Below are positions 1 to 8,537 of a DNA stretch of 64,000 nt, piece after piece. The position numbers and the translations under genes were made by a program. Numbering within the stretch: the first letter of the stretch is position 1; each line of letters opens with the position of its first letter. Under the pieces are notes generated by a model. The model did no database searches. It worked only from the letters and a program-made list of their open reading frames with translations, and was not told the DNA's origin. The DNA comes from Mesonia phycicola. GTDB taxonomy: Bacteria; Bacteroidota; Bacteroidia; Flavobacteriales; Flavobacteriaceae. The stretch spans positions 150,973 to 214,972 of the forward strand of contig NZ_FQYY01000008.1 of the NCBI RefSeq assembly GCF_900141885.1. The letters are read 5' to 3'.

Positions 1-53
1 ACGGAGCAATTATAATCACTACAAAGTAGCCAATCAATTCATTTTATATTTTT

Positions 54-90
54 AAAAATCCTTGAGAAATAAATGCTCAAGGATTTTTTT
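54..90 (+). terminator. Intrinsic terminator of an upstream gene outside the window
   Basis: A 9-bp perfect stem (ATCCTTGAG at 58-66 with CTCAAGGAT at 76-84) is followed by a T run. It probably ends a plus-strand gene lying left of the window. Bases 1-50 show no gene that I can assign. Confidence 0.7.
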
Positions 91-146
91 TGTGAATTTA
101 TTAACTGCAAACTAATTAAAAAAAATACAATTTAGTTAAAAAGTTA

Positions 147-1235
147 ATGATGAATAAACCCCACAAAAGAAAGAGATACAAAAAGAAAAGGTATTTTATA
201 CCCATTACTTTACTCGTATTACTAATAGCATTCAGAATTTATTTACCAACCTTAATTAAAAACTACGTAAATAAAGTATTAGCAGATATACCAGGTTATT
301 ACGGTCACGTAGAAGACATTGACCTCTCTTTAATAACTGGTGCATACACTATAAACAATTTATATTTAAATAAAAAAACAGCTACTAGCGAGGTTCCGTT
401 TTTAAATTTCCCAGAAACAGATATTTCTATTGAATGGAAATCTTTATTTAAAGGAAAAATTGTAAGTGAAATAGAAATGCACAGTCCAGAAGTTATTTAT
501 GTTTTTGAAGACCAAGAACAAAATGCAAATCAAGAACCAGATAAAGAAGATTGGACCAAAGCATTAACAGACTTGGTTCCGTTAGATGTTAACAACTTTC
601 AAGTATACAATGGTAAATTGGCTTTTGTTCAGCTGCAAGCAAACCCTAACATAGATTTACACATTAACAACCTTAGGTTAAGTGCTAAAAACCTAAGAAA
701 TGTAGAACAAACCCAAAGAACATTACCCTCTCCTATTTCTGCAACTGGTACCAGTATTGGTAGCGGTCACTTAAAAGTTGATGGAAGAATAAATTTGATT
801 AAAGAAATACCCGATATGGATGTTTCTTTAGCATTAGAAAATGCAAATGTCACTGCATTAAACGATTTTACTAACTACTATGCAGGATTAGATTTTGAAA
901 AAGGAACTATGGGAGTTTATAGTGAATTTGCTATTGCAGACGGCTATTTAAAAGGTTATGTAAAACCTCTATTAAAAGACACTAAACTTATAGGCAAAGA
1001 AGACGGTTTTTTAGAAACTCTATGGGAAGGTTTTGTAGGAGTTTTTAAATTTATATTGAAAAATCAAGGTACTAATACACTTGCTACTAAAGCCCCAATT
1101 GAGGGAGATTTAACCAATAGCAAAACCAAAATTTGGCCTACCGTTTTCAATATTTTTAAAAACGGATGGATATCTGCTTTTAAAGGAGAGGTAGATGAAG
1201 ATATTGAATACAGAGATGCTTTTCAAGAAAACTAA
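147..1235 (+). CDS. AsmA/DUF748-like membrane-anchored envelope protein
   Basis: This 362-residue protein has a strongly basic N-terminus (residues 4-16), one hydrophobic segment at about 17-36, and a long beta-rich region outside the cytoplasm. The pattern of short amphipathic strands (VEDIDLSLITGAYTINNLYL; SPEVIYVF; NNFQVYNGKLAFVQL) is that of DUF748 proteins, relatives of AsmA, which are thought to act in envelope maintenance or lipid transport. No catalytic motif is visible. Two ATG codons stand in tandem (147 and 150) and either could be the start. It converges on the next gene with a single base between stop codons. The family assignment is by recognition of pattern; the precise role is unknown. 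Confidence 0.75.
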   Translation: MMNKPHKRKRYKKKRYFIPITLLVLLIAFRIYLPTLIKNYVNKVLADIPGYYGHVEDIDLSLITGAYTINNLYLNKKTATSEVPFLNFPETDISIEWKSLFKGKIVSEIEMHSPEVIYVFEDQEQNANQEPDKEDWTKALTDLVPLDVNNFQVYNGKLAFVQLQANPNIDLHINNLRLSAKNLRNVEQTQRTLPSPISATGTSIGSGHLKVDGRINLIKEIPDMDVSLALENANVTALNDFTNYYAGLDFEKGTMGVYSEFAIADGYLKGYVKPLLKDTKLIGKEDGFLETLWEGFVGVFKFILKNQGTNTLATKAPIEGDLTNSKTKIWPTVFNIFKNGWISAFKGEVDEDIEYRDAFQEN

Positions 1236-1236
1236 A

Positions 1237-1833
1237 TTAATTTAGAGAATCTAATTCTTCTATATTTGGAATAAAGCCTGGAAGTTTCTGGGCTTTAATT
1301 ATTTGCTTAAAATCCATTTTTTTATAAGTTTCTCTCACATACAAAACTTCTTCTTTTGTAAAGACTCTATCTTCAGGATCTTGAGATTTCCATCTTTCTA
1401 TAATAGAATTATACCTCACTACCATACTATCATTCACTTTTTTTATAGTCACCTCTTTTCTTACCTGAACATCTATAAGCTTAATAGAAGTTTTTTTAAC
1501 CTCTGCTTTAATTTTAGTAACCAGTGACTCTGGCGTATCTGTAAAAATTTTAATAGCTAAAGAATTTATCTCAAATCCATTAGATTTAAATGCTGTAGAA
1601 ATAGAATCTATCCCAACCGATAAATCTTCTAATTTTATGTTCTTTTTATTTAAAAATATACTATCTACCTCACTTACTTCTACTATTATATAATGAATTT
1701 GTTGAGTTTTAAAAACAGGTGTATATAAATGAGGTGTTGCCATTGCTTTGTTTAAACAAAACAACATTAAACAACTAGACATCAATACTGTAAATATTTT
1801 ATTTAAAGACATTTGAAATATTTTACCTTGCAT
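1237..1833 (-). CDS. Secreted or membrane-tethered protein with an ExbD/TolR-like periplasmic domain
   Basis: I do not recognise a named family for this 198-residue protein. It has one hydrophobic segment at about residues 12-33, which could be a signal peptide or an anchor. Residues about 45-125 carry an ExbD-like pattern: a strand, LNKKNIKLEDL, a helix, then a second strand (LAIKIFTDT), a helix and a final strand. The tail (YNSIIERW, KEEVLYVRETYKKMDFKQ, LPGF) resembles segments at the ends of flavobacterial M56/BlaR1-type and ExbD-type proteins. It has no visible partner exbB gene nearby. The start could instead be the internal ATG at 1812. Function is not inferred beyond the fold resemblance. 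Confidence 0.6.
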   Translation of the reverse strand: MQGKIFQMSLNKIFTVLMSSCLMLFCLNKAMATPHLYTPVFKTQQIHYIIVEVSEVDSIFLNKKNIKLEDLSVGIDSISTAFKSNGFEINSLAIKIFTDTPESLVTKIKAEVKKTSIKLIDVQVRKEVTIKKVNDSMVVRYNSIIERWKSQDPEDRVFTKEEVLYVRETYKKMDFKQIIKAQKLPGFIPNIEELDSLN

Positions 1834-1898
1834 ACAACCATCAAATATATAGCAATATTTATTCTAAACCGTAGCATATTCATAAAATTAGATTAAAA

Positions 1899-1932
1899 GA
1901 AAAAAACCTCCTCTTACAGAGAAGGTTTTTAA
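1899..1932 (-). terminator. Intrinsic terminator of the M20 dipeptidase gene
   Basis: An imperfect hairpin (AACCTCCTC and GAGAAGGTT around a 5-base loop, one mismatch) lies just past the stop at 1938. A run of T on the minus strand follows it. Confidence 0.65.
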
Positions 1933-1937
1933 AAAAT

Positions 1938-3326
1938 TTAACTTTTTAAGTTTGTAAAATGTTTGTAGAAAAACGGAATGGTTTCAATTCCTTTTAAATA
2001 ATTCCATATTCCAAAGTGCTCGTTTGGAGAGTGAATAGCATCTGTATCTAAACCAAAGCCCATTAAAATAGTTTTACTTTTTAGTTCTTTTTCAAATAAA
2101 GAAACAATAGGTATACTACCACCGCTACGTTGCGGTATAGGTTCTTTTCCAAAGACTTCTTTATAAGCTTCACTTGCTGCCTGATATTCTATACCATCTA
2201 TAGGGGTAACATACCCTTGCCCACCGTGATGCGGATTAACTTTTACGGTTACACCACTAGGCGCTATGTTTTCAAAATGAGTTTTAAACAACTCTGTAAT
2301 TTCTTTCCAATCTTGGTTAGGCACTAAACGCATCGATATTTTTGCATAAGCTTTGCTTGCAATAACTGTTTTTGCTCCTTCACCTGTATAACCTCCCCAA
2401 ATACCATTAACATCTAATGTTGGTCTTATAGAGTTTCTCTCGTTAGTAGTATACCCTTCTTCTCCATATACATCGTTAAGATCTAATGCTTTTTTATAGT
2501 TTTCTAAACTAAAAGGTGCTTCTGCCATTTTTGCACGTTCTTCTTTAGAAAGCTCTTCTACTTTATCATAAAAACCAGGAATGGTAATATGATTATTTTC
2601 ATCGTGAAGTGAAGCTATCATTTTAGTTAATACATTAATAGGGTTTGCTACTGCACCACCGTATAAACCAGAATGTAAATCTCTATTTGGACCGGTAACT
2701 TCCACCTCAACATAACTTAAGCCACGTAAACCTGTAGTAATAGACGGCACGTCTTTAGCAATCATTCCAGTATCAGAAATTAAAATTACATCATTTGCTA
2801 GTTTATCATGATTACGTTCTATAAACCAAGCTAAATTTTCACTCCCAACTTCTTCTTCACCTTCAATCATAAACTTTACATTACATGGTAAATCGTTATT
2901 TTTTACCATATACTCTAGGGCTTTTACATGCATATACATTTGCCCTTTATCATCACAAGCGCCACGAGCAAAAATTGCTCCTTCAGGATGAATTTCTGTT
3001 TTTTTAATTACTGGTTCAAACGGTGGACTATCCCAAAGGTTAATTGGATCTGGTGGTTGTACATCATAATGTCCATAAACTAAAACGGTTGGTAAATTTT
3101 TATCAATAATCTTTTCACCATAAACTACCGGATACCCTGGAGTATCACATATTTCTGTTACATCACATCCTGCAGCAGCCAGACTTTTTTTAACTGCGTC
3201 TGCTGTTTTAATAACATCTTCTTTATAAGCAGAATCTGCACTTATAGAAGGTATTTTTAATAGCTCTACCAATTCTTCTATAAAGCGTTCTTTATTTTCT
3301 TCTACGTAACTCTTACTTGATTTCAT
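1938..3326 (-). CDS. M20 family metallo-dipeptidase
   Basis: This is a two-zinc aminoacyl peptidase of the M20 family, close to the CNDP/DUG1-type cytosolic dipeptidases that cleave dipeptides. Visible ligands are in the usual order: H86 and D88 in VYGHYDVQPP, a bridging Asp in ARGACDDKGQ (about 125), the catalytic Glu pair in EGEEEVGS (about 155-160), an Asp in ISDTGM, and the C-terminal His in AIHSPNEHFG. Length (462) is normal for the family, and a dimerisation lid domain lies between about 200 and 310. There is no signal peptide, so it is cytoplasmic. It appears monocistronic with its own terminator. Substrate specificity cannot be read from the sequence. Confidence 0.92.
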   Translation of the reverse strand: MKSSKSYVEENKERFIEELVELLKIPSISADSAYKEDVIKTADAVKKSLAAAGCDVTEICDTPGYPVVYGEKIIDKNLPTVLVYGHYDVQPPDPINLWDSPPFEPVIKKTEIHPEGAIFARGACDDKGQMYMHVKALEYMVKNNDLPCNVKFMIEGEEEVGSENLAWFIERNHDKLANDVILISDTGMIAKDVPSITTGLRGLSYVEVEVTGPNRDLHSGLYGGAVANPINVLTKMIASLHDENNHITIPGFYDKVEELSKEERAKMAEAPFSLENYKKALDLNDVYGEEGYTTNERNSIRPTLDVNGIWGGYTGEGAKTVIASKAYAKISMRLVPNQDWKEITELFKTHFENIAPSGVTVKVNPHHGGQGYVTPIDGIEYQAASEAYKEVFGKEPIPQRSGGSIPIVSLFEKELKSKTILMGFGLDTDAIHSPNEHFGIWNYLKGIETIPFFYKHFTNLKS

Positions 3327-3398
3327 AGATTTTTCTTTGAATGAAGTGACAAGATACCAACAAGATTTTTAAAATTGAAATTTTTATGCAATAGTTTC

Positions 3399-3428
3399 TT
3401 TGAATATTGAAATCTTTGTTTATATTTG
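3399..3428 (+). promoter_or_regulatory. Bacteroidota-type promoter of tRNA-Leu
   Basis: TTTG at 3399-3402, an 18-bp spacer and TATATTTG at 3421-3428 match the known flavobacterial consensus (TTTG or TTG, about 19 bp, TAnnTTTG). It is the best promoter in the window and lies about 44 bp before the tRNA. Confidence 0.8.
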
Positions 3429-3471
3429 CATCCGCTTAGCAAACAATCCTAAGTTTGTTGTTAAGTTTAAT

Positions 3472-3556
3472 GCGGGCGTGGTGGAATTGGTAGACACGCT
3501 AGACTTAGGATCTAGTGCCGCAAGGTGTGGGAGTTCGAGTCTCCCCGCCCGCACCA
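3472..3556 (+). tRNA. tRNA-Leu (anticodon UAG)
   Basis: A complete 85-nt tRNA with a long variable arm, as expected of tRNA-Leu. The acceptor stem GCGGGCG (3472-3478) pairs with CGCCCGC (3546-3552), and CCA is encoded at 3554-3556. The anticodon stem CTAGA/TCTAG encloses the loop CTTAGGA, giving anticodon TAG at 3506-3508. The T arm has the usual GTTCGAGTC. Confidence 0.97.
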
Positions 3557-3588
3557 AAAAAGCTTCTGTTTTTACAGAAGCTTTTTTT
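3557..3588 (+). terminator. Intrinsic terminator of tRNA-Leu
   Basis: A perfect stem (GCTTCTGT/ACAGAAGC, extended by A/T pairs) with a 4-base T loop starts directly after the encoded CCA and ends in seven T. Confidence 0.85.
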
Positions 3589-3638
3589 ATGCAAAATATT
3601 TTTTTTAGATAATTTTAAAAAAAGACTATACGTAAAAC

Positions 3639-3665
3639 AAAACCCCTTGATATACAAGAGGTTTT
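3639..3665 (-). terminator. Probable terminator of tRNA-Arg
   Basis: Downstream of the tRNA on the minus strand, AAAACCTCTTG and CAAGGGGTTTT pair around a 5-base loop with one mismatch. T-rich sequence follows. Confidence 0.6.
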
Positions 3666-3678
3666 ATATTTAATAAAG

Positions 3679-3752
3679 TGACCCCGGAGGGATTCAAACC
3701 CCCAACCCTCAGAGCCGAAATCTGATGCGCTATTCAGTTGCGCCACGGGGCC
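3679..3752 (-). tRNA. tRNA-Arg (anticodon UCG)
   Basis: A 74-nt tRNA. The acceptor stem GGCCCCG pairs with CGGGGTC, including one G-U pair. The anticodon stem TCAGA/TCTGA holds the loop TTTCGGC; the anticodon TCG is at plus-strand 3716-3718. The T loop is GTTTGAATC. Unlike the neighbouring tRNA-Leu it does not encode CCA (discriminator A is followed by CTT), so the tail must be added by CCA transferase. Confidence 0.95.
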
Positions 3753-3784
3753 AAAATTAAACTCTTTATAAAAGAGAGATAATT

Positions 3785-4234
3785 TTAATTAGATAGTTTC
3801 TTTTTTACTACCATAGATATGGTTTTACCGTCTGCTTTGCCTGCTAACTCTTGAGATGCTAACCCCATTACTTTACCCATATCTTTCATGCCTTCTGCTC
3901 CAGTTTTAGAAATAATTTCTTCCACTTTTGCTTCAATTTCTGCCTCACTTAACTGTGCTGGTAAAAACTGAGCTATTACTTCTGCTTGTTTTTCTTCTGG
4001 CTCTGCTAAATCTACTCTATCTTGTTCTCTATAAAGTACAGCGCTATCTTTACGTTGTTTTACTAACTTCTGAACAATTTTTATTTCTTGTTCTTCAGAT
4101 AAATCTTGTTGATTATTGTCTGTCTTTGCCAATAAGATTGAACTTTTTACTGCTCTAAGGGCTTCTAAAGCTGCTGCATCTTTTGCTTTCATAGCAGCTT
4201 TCATTTGCGTCATTACGTCTTTTTCTAGACTCAT
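3785..4234 (-). CDS. GatB/YqeY domain protein
   Basis: A 149-residue stand-alone YqeY protein, homologous to the C-terminal tRNA-binding tail of the GatB amidotransferase subunit. Family features seen: an N-terminal helix with MKAKDAAALEALRAVKSSI, the central LVKQRKDSA, the FLPAQLSEAEIE linker, and the C-terminal helical subdomain with KDMGKVMGLASQELAGKADGK. The family is thought to bind tRNA or act near amidotransferases, but no precise role is proven. It lies 100 bp downstream of ftsZ beyond a strong terminator, a common flavobacterial neighbourhood. A TATCTTCG just upstream (about 4256-4263, minus) could be its own -7 element. Confidence 0.88.
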   Translation of the reverse strand: MSLEKDVMTQMKAAMKAKDAAALEALRAVKSSILLAKTDNNQQDLSEEQEIKIVQKLVKQRKDSAVLYREQDRVDLAEPEEKQAEVIAQFLPAQLSEAEIEAKVEEIISKTGAEGMKDMGKVMGLASQELAGKADGKTISMVVKKKLSN

Positions 4235-4271
4235 AAGTAGATATTTTTATTCTCACGAAGATAAGAATCTA

Positions 4272-4312
4272 AAATAAAAAACCCGAAGTTTAATTTTACA
4301 AAACTTCGGGTT
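4272..4312 (-). terminator. Terminator closing the dcw operon after ftsZ
   Basis: A perfect 12-bp stem (plus strand 4280-4291 with 4301-4312; core ACCCGAAGTTT) with a 9-base loop is followed by a T-rich tail on the minus strand. It sits between the ftsZ stop and yqeY. Confidence 0.88.
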
Positions 4313-4334
4313 AATACTCTTTAAATACTATGTT

Positions 4335-6353
4335 TTAATCTACATTATCATGTAAAAAAGAATTGTTAGTACGGAAGGTAGTTTCATCATTACTATCTTT
4401 ACCTATACTTGTTCTAGAAATTTTATCGTTGGTAGAAGATTGCGTACCACCAAGATCTATTCCTGCTCTTTTATAAGCAGGTTGCTTTTCTATTTCATCA
4501 ATATTATTATTGTTTCTAAACTTGTAATTAAAGTTTTTCATTCTAGCTCTACGCTCTGCAGCACGAGCTATTAAATCTTCAGAAATAGGATTATTAAAAG
4601 GATCTATTTCTGTAGAGATTTCTTGTTGCTCCGTTTTTGGGCTTTCAGTTTTAATTACTTCTTTCTTTTCTACTTTTAACTCTTCTGCTTTTGGAGCTGG
4701 AGCTTGATAGCTAGTATTAGAAGGTTTTACTTGTGGTTTAGCCTGAGGTTTTGCTTTTTCTATACGGTCTTCTAACTCCATATAATCTTCTAAAGAATAC
4801 CTTTTACCTTCACCGTTATTACTATTTCCTGAAGAAACAATTTCTATTTCACTATTTACTTCAATATTTTCTACCTCTTCTTCTTCTAAACTAAAGTAAA
4901 CATTGGAAGTTGTTTCTTCTTCTTCTTCTTCTTTTACCTCATTTATTGTTTCTTCTTTCTCTTCATTTAAAGGAAAATCAAACGTAAACATAGTAGCTTG
5001 CTCTTCTTCTTGAGCTACTGCTTTTACTTCTTCTGGCTCATTAACTTCAAATTGATTAACATCGTTATCTGAATCTATGATAACAAAATCATCTTCATTA
5101 TAACTAATGTCTTCATATGAAACCTCTAGATTTTTAATAATTTCTGAAGTAGGCACTAAATCCATTTGGTTTTTAGGCTCTTCTCTTTCAGGAGTTATTT
5201 TTGGTTCTTCTTCTAGTGTATGAACTATTTTACGTTCTTCTGGAGCCTTATTCTCTAAAGGTGTAGTTGCTGATGGTCTATGTTTAGTAGGTGTTAAATT
5301 ATGAACTGCTTTTTGCTCATCTTCTAACGTATGTATTATTTTTTTTGTTTCTGTATTTACAATTACATTTTGTTGTTCTAAATCAAAACCCGTAGCAATA
5401 ATTGTTACAGAAATAGAGTCTTCTAAACTTTCATCGTCACCAACACCCATAATAATATTGGCACTATGCCCTGCTTCACCTTGAATATGATCGTTAATCT
5501 CTCCTATTTCATCAATGGTAATTTCTTCTCCGCCAGAAACAATTAACAACAATACATTTTGTGCTCCACTAATTTTATTATCGTTTAGTAATGGAGAGTC
5601 TAACGCTTTAGAAATAGCTTCTTGCGCTCTATTACTACCAGAAGCTGTAGCAGAACCCATGATAGCAGTACCGCTATTACTTAATACCGTTTTAGCATCA
5701 CGTAAATCGATGTTTTGCGTATAGTGGTGAGTTATTACTTCTGCAATTCCTCTTGAAGCTGTAGCTAGCACTTCATCAGCTTTAGAGAAACCTGCTTTAA
5801 AACCTAAATTACCGTAAACATCTCTTAATTTATTATTATTAATAACAATAAGAGAGTCTACATTTTTTCTTAATTTTTCTACACCTAATTGCGCTTGTTC
5901 GTTACGCATTTTCCCTTCAAATTGAAAAGGAATTGTAACAATACCCACGGTTAAGATGTCCATATCTTTTGCTTGTTTTGCGATAATTGGCGCGGCACCA
6001 GTACCAGTACCACCACCCATACCTGCAGTAATAAAAACCATTTTGGTGTTTTTATCAAGCAAGGTTTTTAAATCGTCAAAACTCTCTAGAGCAGCTTTTT
6101 CTCCAATTTCAGGGTTTGCTCCAGCTCCTAATCCTTCTGTTAAATTTACACCTAACTGAACTTTAATAGGAACGGGGCTATTTTCTAGCGCTTGTGAGTC
6201 TGTATTACAAACTACAAAATCTACTCCATTAATTCCCTGATGAAACATGTGATTAATTGCGTTTGATCCACCACCACCTACACCAATCACTTTGATGACG
6301 TTAGATTGATTTTTAGGTAAATCAAATGAAATGTCGAATTCTGTGCTACTCAT
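4335..6353 (-). CDS. ftsZ: Cell division protein FtsZ with an unusually long C-terminal linker
   Basis: This is the tubulin-like GTPase that forms the division ring. The GTPase domain (about 1-320) has GVGGGGSNAINHM near residue 24 and the tubulin signature GMGGGTGTG at 111-119, plus the T7-loop region around DLRDAKTVLSNSG. Beyond it is a roughly 300-residue acidic, Glu-rich, low-complexity linker, so the protein is 672 residues against about 380-400 in E. coli or Bacillus. The conserved C-terminal peptide appears as DEIEKQPAYKRAGI from about residue 619, followed by some 38 extra residues rather than ending the protein. It is the last gene of the dcw operon, 47 bp after ftsA and before a strong terminator. 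Confidence 0.97.
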   Translation of the reverse strand: MSSTEFDISFDLPKNQSNVIKVIGVGGGGSNAINHMFHQGINGVDFVVCNTDSQALENSPVPIKVQLGVNLTEGLGAGANPEIGEKAALESFDDLKTLLDKNTKMVFITAGMGGGTGTGAAPIIAKQAKDMDILTVGIVTIPFQFEGKMRNEQAQLGVEKLRKNVDSLIVINNNKLRDVYGNLGFKAGFSKADEVLATASRGIAEVITHHYTQNIDLRDAKTVLSNSGTAIMGSATASGSNRAQEAISKALDSPLLNDNKISGAQNVLLLIVSGGEEITIDEIGEINDHIQGEAGHSANIIMGVGDDESLEDSISVTIIATGFDLEQQNVIVNTETKKIIHTLEDEQKAVHNLTPTKHRPSATTPLENKAPEERKIVHTLEEEPKITPEREEPKNQMDLVPTSEIIKNLEVSYEDISYNEDDFVIIDSDNDVNQFEVNEPEEVKAVAQEEEQATMFTFDFPLNEEKEETINEVKEEEEEETTSNVYFSLEEEEVENIEVNSEIEIVSSGNSNNGEGKRYSLEDYMELEDRIEKAKPQAKPQVKPSNTSYQAPAPKAEELKVEKKEVIKTESPKTEQQEISTEIDPFNNPISEDLIARAAERRARMKNFNYKFRNNNNIDEIEKQPAYKRAGIDLGGTQSSTNDKISRTSIGKDSNDETTFRTNNSFLHDNVD

Positions 6354-6400
6354 AATTCTATAATTTTCGGTTTTAATATCTTTATTTCTTTCTAGCTTTT

Positions 6401-7807
6401 TTATTCTGCGTTATCTAAAAAATCTTTGAAATTGTCAAACCATTTTTCAAATATGTTTTGACGTGGTTTTTTAGATTCTGTATATTCTTTTCTTTCTTCA
6501 ACCTCTTTATTTTCAGTTTCAAAACCTTCATTTACAGGTTGCTGTGGCTCTTCTATAGATTGTTCTATATCTTGAGGTTGCTCGTCTTGAATGTCTTCTT
6601 TAACTTCTTGAGCTATCTCTGCCTCTTCTTCTTCTATTCTTTTTTTATTTTTCTCTAAACTATTTAACACCAAGCCTACTGCTGTTGCATACATTGGACT
6701 GGTAGTTTCTGGATCACTATTACCTGCTAAATGCTCATTAGGGTAACCTATACGAGTATCCATACCCGTAATATATTCTACCAATTGCTTTAAGTGTTTT
6801 AATTGTGCTCCACCTCCAGTAATAACAATACCTGCAATTAGTTTTTTCTTTTGTTCATCGTGGCCGTAATTTTTAATTTCTAAAAATACTTGCTCTATAA
6901 TTTCTACTACTCTAAAGTGAATTACTTTAGAAAGGTTTTTTAAGGTAATTTCTTTAGGCTCTCTACCTCTAAGACCCGGAATAGAAACAATTTCATTGTC
7001 TTTATTTTCTCCTGGCCAAGCAGAACCAAATTTTACTTTAAGCAGCTCTGCTTGTTTTTCTATAATAGAACAACCTTCTTTAATATCTTCTGTAATTACA
7101 TTACCTCCAAAAGGAATAACTGCTGTGTGACGAATTATGCCGTCTTTAAAGATGGCTAAATCGGTGGTACCTCCACCTATATCTATTAATGCTACCCCTG
7201 CTTCTTTTTCTTCTTGACTTAGTACTGCATTGGCAGAAGCTAAAGGCTCTAAAGTAACCCCTGCAAGCTCTAAACCTGAGCTTTTTACACAACGACCAAT
7301 ATTTCTAATAGAAGAAATTTGCCCTACAACCACATGAAAGTTAGCTTCTAAACGACCTCCGTACATCCCAATTGGCTCGGTTATTTCTGCCTGCCCATCT
7401 ACTTTATATTCTTGCGGAAGTACATGAATAATTTCTTCACCTGGAAGCATTACAAGTTTATGTACTTGATTGCAAAGCATATCAATATCTTTTTCTGATA
7501 TTACCTCGTCTGAATTTGCTCTTGTAATATAATCACTATGCTGTAAGCTTCTAATATGCTGACCTGCAATACCTACCACTACTTCACTAATATCCATTCC
7601 AGAGTTAGCTTCAGCTTCTTGTACTGCTTGTTGTATAGATTGAATGGTTTGTGTTATGTTATTAACTACGCCTCTATGAACCCCTAGACTTTTGGATTTT
7701 CCTATTCCTAGAATTTCCATTTTGTCATACTCATTATTGCGCCCAATCATGGCTACAATTTTGGTGGTTCCAATATCAAGTCCTACTGCAATATCTTTAT
7801 CTTTCAT
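6401..7807 (-). CDS. ftsA: Cell division protein FtsA, actin-like FtsZ anchor
   Basis: FtsA tethers FtsZ to the membrane and links it to the late division proteins. Visible are the actin-fold phosphate loops GLDIGTTKIVAMIG (N-terminus) and LIDIGGGTTDLAIF, the adenosine motif GIVITGGGAQLKHL, and the SHS2 (1C) domain. A long Glu-rich spacer leads to the terminal amphipathic helix (IFEKWFDNFKDFL) expected to bind membrane. I place the start at the ATG at 7807 (MKDKDIAVGLDIG), which is 13 bp past the ftsQ stop. The reading frame stays open to an ATG at 7840, but that would add 11 residues inside ftsQ and is not needed by the family. Confidence 0.95.
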   Translation of the reverse strand: MKDKDIAVGLDIGTTKIVAMIGRNNEYDKMEILGIGKSKSLGVHRGVVNNITQTIQSIQQAVQEAEANSGMDISEVVVGIAGQHIRSLQHSDYITRANSDEVISEKDIDMLCNQVHKLVMLPGEEIIHVLPQEYKVDGQAEITEPIGMYGGRLEANFHVVVGQISSIRNIGRCVKSSGLELAGVTLEPLASANAVLSQEEKEAGVALIDIGGGTTDLAIFKDGIIRHTAVIPFGGNVITEDIKEGCSIIEKQAELLKVKFGSAWPGENKDNEIVSIPGLRGREPKEITLKNLSKVIHFRVVEIIEQVFLEIKNYGHDEQKKKLIAGIVITGGGAQLKHLKQLVEYITGMDTRIGYPNEHLAGNSDPETTSPMYATAVGLVLNSLEKNKKRIEEEEAEIAQEVKEDIQDEQPQDIEQSIEEPQQPVNEGFETENKEVEERKEYTESKKPRQNIFEKWFDNFKDFLDNAE

Positions 7808-7820
7808 AGTCAAAACAATG

Positions 7821-8537
7821 TCACTTTTTGGTACAAACAACCTGGTTATTAAACTTTAAACTTACTCTTTTGTAAGTATCTAGTTTTTTATCTTTTAAAG
7901 CCTTTTTATAAAACGCTTTAAAGTTTTTTATCTTTTTATCTAATTCTTCTATTTTTCCCAATTCAATTTTAAAATCTAACACACGTAAGCCTAAAAAATA
8001 GTTACCTGTTTTATCTTTAAAAATTGTTGTTATATGCTCTTCTAAAAACTTATCTTGTTTAATTTTTAAAAGTAATGGATAAACTTGAGAAAGTTCTTTT
8101 TCACTTATACCAGAAATTAAAGGAACTCTTGCAGTATAAATCGTAGAAAGAGGCATCTTTTCTCCTTCTTCATCTATGTAAAATGACTTGTTTCCATAAA
8201 CTCTTCCCAACGGCTTGCGTTGAGTGATATTAGCTATAAGTTTTTTATCTACAGTTAGATACACATCTGCATCTTTAATTAGCTTATGTGTATCTAAAAT
8301 ATTTTCTAACTTGTTCAAATCTATGATTTCTTTTGATTGATTTGCAAGTGTATCTTCGTTTACTTTCAACAATTTATTAACTGTATTTTCAGTAATATAC
8401 AGGTTTTCGCCATTAGTAAATTTTACTTTTATATCTTCTATACTTCTTGCTGAATTTCTTCTAGAAGAAAAACTATACAAAAAGACGATGAGCGCCAATA
8501 ATGCGAAAGCTTTTATGTAATTCCAATTAACTTTCAT
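7821..8537 (-). CDS. ftsQ: Cell division protein FtsQ/DivIB
   Basis: A bitopic 238-residue division protein with a short cytoplasmic end, one transmembrane helix at about 7-24, then a POTRA domain (IEDIKVKFTNGENLYITENTVNKLL) and a beta domain with the conserved KPLGRVYG segment and YIDEEGEKMPLS. FtsQ scaffolds the FtsL/FtsB/FtsW/FtsI septal synthase complex in the periplasm. It is shorter than the E. coli protein, as is usual in Flavobacteriia. The start overlaps the end of murC by 11 bp, so translation is probably coupled. Confidence 0.92.
   Translation of the reverse strand: MKVNWNYIKAFALLALIVFLYSFSSRRNSARSIEDIKVKFTNGENLYITENTVNKLLKVNEDTLANQSKEIIDLNKLENILDTHKLIKDADVYLTVDKKLIANITQRKPLGRVYGNKSFYIDEEGEKMPLSTIYTARVPLISGISEKELSQVYPLLLKIKQDKFLEEHITTIFKDKTGNYFLGLRVLDFKIELGKIEELDKKIKNFKAFYKKALKDKKLDTYKRVSLKFNNQVVCTKK

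Noticed and set aside
3400..3612. An open frame of 70 codons over tRNA-Leu
   Set aside because: It covers the whole tRNA and its terminator and resembles nothing; a chance frame.
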